64,000 nt of DNA from Heliocidaris erythrogramma. Its lineage: Eukaryota; Echinodermata; Echinoidea; Camarodonta; Echinometridae. The notes beneath the pieces were generated by a model that saw only the letters and a program-made list of their open reading frames with translations, ran no database searches and was not told the DNA's origin. A program made the translations under genes and the position numbers. Every line of letters begins with the position of its first letter. Position 1 is the stretch's first letter. This document shows, in pieces, positions 57,139-64,000 of the stretch. Where the stretch lies: the NCBI GenBank assembly GCA_025617745.1, contig CM046854.1, positions 63,445,606 through 63,509,605 of the forward strand. Direction: 5' to 3'.

Positions 57139-57686
57139 GTATGTTCTCTTATTTCTCACTCATATGTCTGAATAAATATGAAAAGTGAATACATGAATAA
57201 TAAGGATTGAAAACCAGGAGTGAATTCAGACTTTGCTGGATTTCTGTCTTGTATCGAGCAAAACAAAATTCCCTATTTATTCCCGGTAATTATGATTTTT
57301 GGAATCCAGCTGCCAGCCCTTCCAGGTTACATCCAGGGTTATAACATTATTTAGTCCAAAAGGGGGCTGCAGGAAAAAAAAATCCTCAAAAAGCCCTTTT
57401 ATGTCTTTGTTTTTCTCTAAGGGTGGGGGGAGGGGGGGGGGGGGGGTTGGCCTCTTCAGTTTTCACTTCACCCCATGAATCTGCCTGCATGTATGTTTGA
57501 GTAATACTGGCATCCATAATTTCATGATTCACAAATTTAAATCCATATTTGAATATTAATAAGAACAAATGAAATGACAATACATTTGGTTTTTCTATCA
57601 ATGAAAAATTAAATACCGTACATGAATTTCAAGCAAATGTGTTGATAAATAAGAACATCTATTTTGATCCCTCGATTTCCTTGCAG

Positions 57687-57832
57687 ATCTGGATGCAAGC
57701 AACTCTTTGGCATGTCTGTCATTGAAGAAATCAACTTGGAGCACAATCCCATACCTGGTGATACCTACTCAGAACTGTTACAACATCAAACCGTTAATAT
57801 CTGAGCCGTCTCCTTCAGATCATATGGATTGA
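57687..57832 (+). pseudogene. LRR-gene last exon, frame-switched
   Basis: The acceptor follows CGATTTCCTTGCAG. The phase 1 frame reads DLDASNSLACLS and then loses the motif. The adjacent frame from about 57716 reads VIEEINLEHNPIPGDTYSEL, a clear LRR, and ends at TGA near 57803. One indel separates the two. Confidence 0.5.
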
Positions 57833-60832
57833 AGGTGGTATTTTCTTTGGTCAATCCCCCCCCCCCCCATCACCCCCACACTTGGAAATTATGTTGTCTG
57901 CAAACACAGACCCTAATTTGACACTTAATCAGAAATTCATTGTCTTGAGAGAAGCCTAATTCAGCTACCTTCTGGTCATGTCAGGAGCAGCTATAGTACA
58001 TGACATATGGTAGTCTTACAGTGCAGACACTCTTTTACAACTGACCAGGGTTTCTGCATGCAAACTATCATTATAGGGGCATTCACAAACAGGGCAATGT
58101 TGATTTTCGAAAATCGGTACTAGTTTTTGAGACATTATTCAAAGCTTTTTATGTATGTGCACATGAAATCTCTGAAAATAGTGAGATTCTTGTTATTCAA
58201 ATTGTCATTACTAACTTTACAGTTAAATTACTTTGCAGGCACAAAACTTTGTCAATTAGCATAATTCAATATCCAGATTTGACCCCTCATAGTTCATAAG
58301 GCTTTCCTATACTAAAGGTTTTCTTGACAAAGACAGTGACATAGCCAGCATATGGTGAAAGCCTATACCCCTTGGCTCCAACTATTTGGAGACGATTCCA
58401 CTGTCCTGATCAACAGCCTCCAAACCAACTTTGACGTACCCTGGTTTAAAACTGAATCCTGTCTTTCAGATGGCATTTTTATTTCCCCAAAGTAAATAAT
58501 CATGTCTGAACAGTCTGATTAATATGTGTCTGTAAAAACCCACTTGTAAACATTGGTGCAATCATAGCTAACAGAAGCAGTGGCAGATTTAGGGGGGGGG
58601 GGGGGGGGGGGGCACATCCGGCCCGTACCCCCACCCTTTTTGGAAGAAAAATGTGCATTGTGCCTCCCTTTTTAGAACGGAAACCTTTCTATTATATGAT
58701 AATTGTATTGTTTGTTATACAGTATACTATATATTGATGATTTAAGCAAAATTTGCATTTGAAAAATGTAGTTACTTGAAAATTGGGAGATGAAACGTTT
58801 TTATTTTCAACAAATCATGTGAACTACTGAGAATCCATGAAATAAATGTACAATCAGGAACAACATCTAATAGCACAACTCTCTGTCTCAGCTAGTTGTG
58901 ATTCAAATGGAAAAAAAACAACAACACCAAATCCATGCATGAGCAGGGGAAAACAAAATTGCCTCATCAAAATGATTGTCTTTCAATTACATGTATTTTT
59001 CTTTTGTTTGGGGGGGGGGGGGGGTAAACTATGGTTTCATTACATGTTACAGGTTTTTAATAATTACTGAATTTCTTTTCTGTTTGTATTGCTGAAAGAA
59101 GAAAAAAATATTCTAGTGTGCTTGCACTTCCTTCATACAATCTTGTATTATATGACTGGAAGGCATTCTATGCAATGCATTTTGTTTAGCCTCTGCTATA
59201 AAAAGAAAGTGCGAATTGTAATTCTTTAGTTATCAGACAAGTATAATAATGATTAACAATTATTAACAATCTTGTGAAATGAAATTTAAATTTGGGTTTA
59301 TTGGAATACAAAATTTGTATTTCATATTTAATAATAGGTTAACTATTATGTATGTATAAACTGTACTTCAAAAAATCATGTTTATAGATTTGATAAATAT
59401 TTTTTTTCTTCGTTCATAACCAGAATATTTATATAAATAAGGATTCACAACTTCAACAAACTGAATATTTGTATACAACTTGCATCAATTTCCAATTTGG
59501 TTTCTAGCAGAAAGAAAAAACACAAAACCCACTCAGTATTATTCACCCGCTTGTACCTTATTTGGGTTATTTAGAGTTTCGCTCTAATAGAAGACCTCAA
59601 AAAAGTGCTTTGTAAATGTCAACATAAGATATGATTGCTTATATCATGTTTGTGCAGAAATATAATTTGATATTTTCGAATCATTGATAATGAAAAAGGC
59701 GAGAATGAAAAAAGTGAGAGGGGGAAAAGGATACAGAAACATATGAAGGAATTTTATTTAATACTGGATCTACGATTATATATGGTGTGTTCTCATGAAA
59801 GTGAATATACATGTAAATTTTGATCAAGAAATGATATTATATTTGTATAGCTAATTTGTGTTAAGATACTATTTAAGATCATGATGTGCATAAAACAAGT
59901 AAAAAATGGTTGACAATGACAAATATTGAAATGCTCCCCCAGGCCAGATAGACAATTATGTTACTATACATATACATGTAATTTGTATACTATATTATTG
60001 TATATAATATTTGTTATAATATTGGTATTGTTTTTTGAGGTATTGATTTGCTATTAAGCAGATATTCCAATAAATGTAATGCACATGGTTTGTTTGTTAA
60101 AATGAATACATACACAGAGGTGGGGTTGTGTTTTCATTTCAGGAAAATGGACCTTGTGTGTTTACTGGAACTATGCTTGACTCACTGTAAGCACATTCTC
60201 TCTCTCTCTCTCTCTCCCTTCCCTCTTTCTTTTTGTCTTTTCTTTTCTTTTATCAAAATCATTTCATTTGTATTTCCCATAAAATAGAGTAACTTTTCTT
60301 TAACATGCAGCTTTCATCTTGCTATTGTAAGGGACATTCAGCACGTCTCCAATAAAGATGCATGATACCTATGTCACTAACAGCTCGGTGTTTCACTCAG
60401 TCCTATGTGAATATTGTTTACTGAGAGGGATGTGAGAGAGTTCCAGAGAGAATGAGAGAGGGGGAAGGGGTGGAAATAATTATAGTTCTAATAGTCATTG
60501 AGAAATATTAAGAGAGCAATAGCGGGGGACAGGAGAGAGAAAGTGACATGTGGAGATTCGAGAAAAGATAAGAGAAGCAAAGAAAGAATGATATAGATAG
60601 AGAACGGGGGAGGGGCAAAGATCAGGGCACATCTAAACTTTTAAAGGGGCGGGGCACACACAGAAAATACCTGACAATCAAACAGAAGAAAAAATAAAAC
60701 GATGAATGCTCGGAAACCATTACCCTATTAAACCCATACTAATGATGAAATAACGCCCAGAGCAATTGTCACAAGCAAATGCCGGATCACCGCTTAATTA
60801 AAACAATGAACCGATTCTATTATAATTCATAT
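57833..60832. other. Gene-free stretch downstream of the LRR exons
   Basis: AT-rich, with poly(G) tracts at 58592-58611 and 59010-59025, a partial GGCGGATCC-family MITE at 58588-58680 (GTGGCAGATTTAGGGG, GCACATCCGGCCCGTACC), a CT run at 60200-60225 and an AATAAAG at about 60351. No exon was recognised. Confidence 0.5.
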
Positions 60833-61080
60833 CATTGGCGGATCGGGGCGGGGGGCACTTCCTGCCCGTGCCCCCCCCCCCCCCCTTTGGAAGCAAAGTA
60901 TGCATTTTGACCATAGACGATCCGCCATTTTCTTACTGAGCAAATTTTGAAGGTTTGGCGAAAATTTGTCGCGCCCCCCCCCCTTCCACTGAGCAACTTT
61001 TCGAGAAGCTGGCGAGAACCAAAAAAATAGGGTCTACTTTTTGACAAACTTTCTTTTTACTCAATCCTGGATCCGCCCTG
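60833..61080. mobile_element. GGCGGATCC-family hAT-like MITE, complete copy
   Basis: A 248-bp element with ends CATTGGCGGATC and GGATCCGCCCTG and an exact 8-bp duplication ATTCATAT (60825-60832, 61081-61088). Together with 16259-16502, it defines the family. Confidence 0.9.
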
Positions 61081-61479
61081 ATTCATATTATCAATATTTC
61101 ATTCTGCCAATAAAAAACCAACAAATCGGTGAATCCAAAATAAACAGAGTTCAAGAGAAGTCAAATGGATGTCGGGGAAAAATAACTCGATTAACTAAAT
61201 AACTATAACCCGAAGTTCATCTTTTCTTTTCCAATCCATCTAACTTTACGTAGAATAAAAATGTATCTCTCCCCTAAATGTTGGTTACCTCATTTATAAT
61301 TATAAGTCTCTATAATAATTTCAATTACTACATAGGCTACACATTCGTTACACATGCGTTTCATGTCATTTTTATTTAAAAAACATAATTACCTTTCAAG
61401 TTTTAGGAATTTTGTTTACGTGTGTCAGTTAATACAAATCGCGTTATCAGTAATAAAGTACGCATGCGCGAAATGCTAA

Positions 61480-61602
61480 AATCGCACAGTGTGAGACATG
61501 AATCGCAGATCCTGTGGTAGCCTGCGATGGCCTGCGATATCGCTTTGCATCGCATCGCATCGCAAGTGATCGCTTGAAAAATCGCACAGTGTGAGGCGGG
61601 CT
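61480..61602. mobile_element. Harbinger-like end with GCGAT words (right orientation)
   Basis: It ends AAATCGCACAGTGTGAGGCG GGCT followed by TTA, the exact complement of the end at 52781. GCGAT and CATCGCATCGCATCGCA words fill the interior. Confidence 0.7.
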
Positions 61603-62266
61603 TTATGCATGTATGAATCGTTACACTTCCTGAAATATGGTTCTAATGTTTGTGTTTGCTTGGTTGATGTTTTGTTTATCTGTTTGTTCTTTTTAGGGGT
61701 ATGGGCATATGTTCTAGCTGAAACGTTGCTGAAAACAAGTCCAAGCTTTGTGTTGGAAATCAAGTTACTAGATGAACTCGGGATTGGTCGTATTTTAACA
61801 TATGGTACGAATGACACGAAATATCCACAGTGTGGAGAGGTCCCACATTGTGCCTTTTAGATTAATCAAATAATAGTTACATAGCCTTCATGAGCCGACA
61901 TATATTATTTTTCAACTTTACAACTTGGTAAAAGTACCATCTGTCTGCTCATGCCCAGATTATTGCTATTCTGAATTTTTCTGCACTACACAATCGAGGG
62001 ACAATATGTAAACAAATCTTTAGGCATTTTACTCCCAGTGTTAAAGATCGTATGCTCGATCTGTAATGAAAAACACAAGTCAGAAAAAAATGGAACCAGC
62101 GGGATTCGAACCTGTCATCTTTAACACTGGGAGTAAAATGCCTAAAGATTTGTGTACAAATTAAAAATTCCTCCCCAGTCAAGCTTCTTCGTTTACTAAC
62201 CATATTAATGAGTCAGAAAGAAGAAGATCTTGGGTATTTGATTCTAGTTCATCGTGACTTGGCCGT

Positions 62267-62338
62267 GAACCAGAATAGCCTGGTGGTTAAGTCGCTGCCC
62301 GGCAAGCAGTAGATGACAGGTTCGAATCCCGCTGGTTC
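62267..62338 (+). tRNA. tRNA-like sequence inside a repeat
   Basis: 72 nt with acceptor stem GAACCAG/CTGGTTC, then CA. Nearly identical to 15636-15707 (TCGCTGCC where that copy has TTGCTGCC). Probably a repeat module, not an active tRNA gene. Confidence 0.5.
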
Positions 62339-62560
62339 CAATTTTTTCTGACTTGTGTTTTTCATTACAGATCGAGCATACGATCTTTAACACTGGGAGT
62401 AAAATGCCTAAAGATTTGTTTACAAATTAAAAATTCCTCCCCAGTCAAGCTTCTTCGTTTACTAACCATTGTCTACGGCGGACCGTTAAAAATGAATATT
62501 AATGAGTCAGAAAGAAGAAGATCTTGGGTATTTGATTCTAGTTCATCGTGACTTGGCTGT

Positions 62561-62632
62561 GAACCAGAATAGCCTGGTGGTTAAGTCGCTGCCCGGCAAG
62601 CAGTAGATGACAGGTTCGAATCCCGCTGGTTC
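62561..62632 (+). tRNA. tRNA-like sequence inside a repeat
   Basis: Third 72-nt copy with the same stems and B box GGTTCGAATCC. Confidence 0.5.
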
Positions 62633-62727
62633 CAATTTTTTCTGACTTGTGTTTTTCATTACAGATCGAGCATACGATCTTTAACACTGGGAGTAAAATG
62701 CCTAAAGATTTGTTTACAAATTAAAGA

Positions 62728-62900
62728 TAATGATGATTATGATAATTATGATGATGACGATGATGATGATAGTGACGATTATGATGGAGATGATGGTGGT
62801 GATTGCGATGATGTTGATTTTTAAGGTAGATGGTGATAGTGCTGGAGGTTGCGATGATGATGATAACAATGATAATGATGATGACGATGATCATGATCTG
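62728..62900. repeat. (GAT)n microsatellite
   Basis: Imperfect GATGAT/GATAAT repeats on the plus strand. Confidence 0.9.
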
Positions 62901-64000
62901 ATAAAATCATATTTACTGTCGGGCCGACAGTTTCAACAAGAAATGATATTTTGTGTAACCGTTGGCGCCAGTGCTGCTAATTGGTGGTTCATTTATTCGT
63001 AATAAGAACAAAGGAAAAACAAATTGACGCTGTAGTAATAATCTTTTATCATGTTTATCTGTATATGGGGTTTGTGGAAATTAAAGGTTAGTCGAAGAGA
63101 CTTTTTTTTGTTAAGCTGAGGGGCGCTCATAACAATCCGTGACCACCCCCCCCCCTCCCCTATTGTCTAGTTAAACAGGTAGTTATACATTAAATCTTCT
63201 GTTTCAGAGCCCACAAGAGAATGATATTGAGGAAATGGAGAGAGCTAGAGTGGGATAAGAGTTTAGAGTGAAAGATCAAGTGGAGAGCGTGAGGGAGAGA
63301 GAGACACGGGCAGACAGATGGACAGAGAAAGAGAGATAGAGAGAGTAAATAGTGGTGAATGTTTCCGTATTCAACCTGGTGGCAATTAAATAGATAGTAA
63401 GTATATATATATAGAAGTTGTTCAAACAGATCAGGTAATTTCACGATGATGTATAGAGCGCATGGCACTGATCACTGTTGTGTATAGTATGATGACATTA
63501 TGGGTGAGTATACTGCTGCTACAACAATCGTTCATAACCTGGACCGGCAAAGTGCACATTGTTATGAGTGGCTGCACCAGAATAAAGAGTAAATAGGCGT
63601 TCTTTCATAATTGGAGGATATACATTGCGTATCAAAAACAAGTACATTCAACTTTAGTAGCTTCTAATTAAAAGGTTATAACCTCTATGGGCTTAAAATT
63701 TATTTTATAGTAAAGAGCAACTTCTATTCTGTCTAATGATATCTTATGCATAACCTTGCTGCAACGCATGACTAAGCAGCAGGGTTTTACAAAAAGTATT
63801 GAACACGATAAAAACTATTATTTGTCAAAATCCCCTTGTACCAAGTTTGGGCTGTAGCAACGAATGTGGGTCAAAACCAGAAATGCATTTGTTACTTCAG
63901 TTTGAAAACAATTGCTTAGTTATTTCAATTGACTTTGTGTATATGAATAGAGAAGGCTTTATTGTCAACTCAAACTCAAGAATAGGCCTATTACAAGCAT
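62901..64000. other. Gene-free end of window
   Basis: AT-rich, with poly(C) at 63147-63161 and GA-rich simple sequence at 63230-63345. GGCTTTATTGTCAACTCAAA near 63955 resembles a reversed LINE 3' end cut by the window edge. Confidence 0.45.

Larger units (their letters stand above)
61996..62726. mobile_element. Cluster of three foldback repeats with tRNA-like modules
   Basis: Units at about 61996-62162 (deleted form), 62205-62427 and 62495-62726 share TTTAACACTGGGAGTAAAAT, GCCTAAAGATTTGTTTAC and TTCCTCCCCAGTCAAGCTTC with each other and with 15488-15797. Two units keep a complete 72-nt tRNA-like sequence; the first keeps only its 3' half, inverted. Confidence 0.85.

Noticed and set aside
61591-61860. 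Open frame with a hydrophobic segment
   Set aside because: It overlaps the end of a Harbinger-like element and has no splice or domain support.

Overview
The window reads as non-coding-rich nuclear DNA of an invertebrate animal. It has intron-split genes with GT/AG borders, several kinds of LINE, a Tc1 transposon, many foldback/MITE elements, poly(G)/poly(C) tracts and frequent AGGCCTA words. My best guess is a marine deuterostome, sea-urchin-like echinoderm, but this rests on remembered repeat style and gene content, not on a search. One 500-base run of N (30162-30661) marks an assembly gap.

The main result is a ten-exon plus-strand gene, 8331-29554, whose exons I joined by splice sites and reading phase. 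It predicts a 555-residue type I membrane protein: signal peptide, V-type Ig domain, second Ig domain, one transmembrane helix, a short acidic linker, and a cytosolic P-loop GTPase domain of the IFI44/IFI44L (interferon-induced protein 44) type. All nine junctions keep the frame, and most introns are phase 1. I know of no described receptor that couples Ig ectodomains directly to an IFI44-like GTPase, so this is the candidate undescribed system. Its introns are swollen by repeats: a CTCACCTGAG-type repeat (8842-9791), an antisense Tx1/L1-like LINE (about 12890-17260), a GGCCGG-ended element (17521-18322), a Tc1 transposon (19049-20696) and a 1.7 kb foldback (24818-26493).

Downstream on the same strand are exons of a divergent leucine-rich-repeat gene (32606-32853, 38981-39513, 43313-43448, 56250-56386, then about 57026-57138 and 57687-57832). 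The middle exons join in phase. The 3' exons carry a 16-bp duplication and a frame switch, so that end is probably decaying. I cannot tell whether this is a separate NLR-like or LRR gene or whether the gap hides a link to the Ig/GTPase gene.

The rest is accessory DNA. There is a CR1/Jockey-like LINE fragment (1-1241) and two LINE 3' ends (40745-42207, 47620-48099). hAT-type MITEs carry 8-bp target duplications (2521-2778, 16259-16502, 25985-26265, 60833-61080). Harbinger-like foldbacks have TAA/TTA flanks (48978-49693, 49978-50812, and an end pair at 52781 and 61602). Palindromic repeats enclose tRNA-like modules (15488-15797, 61996-62726, 14332-14787, 30858-31356), and there are several hairpins and microsatellites. 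I saw no rRNA gene, CRISPR array or bacterial-type feature.
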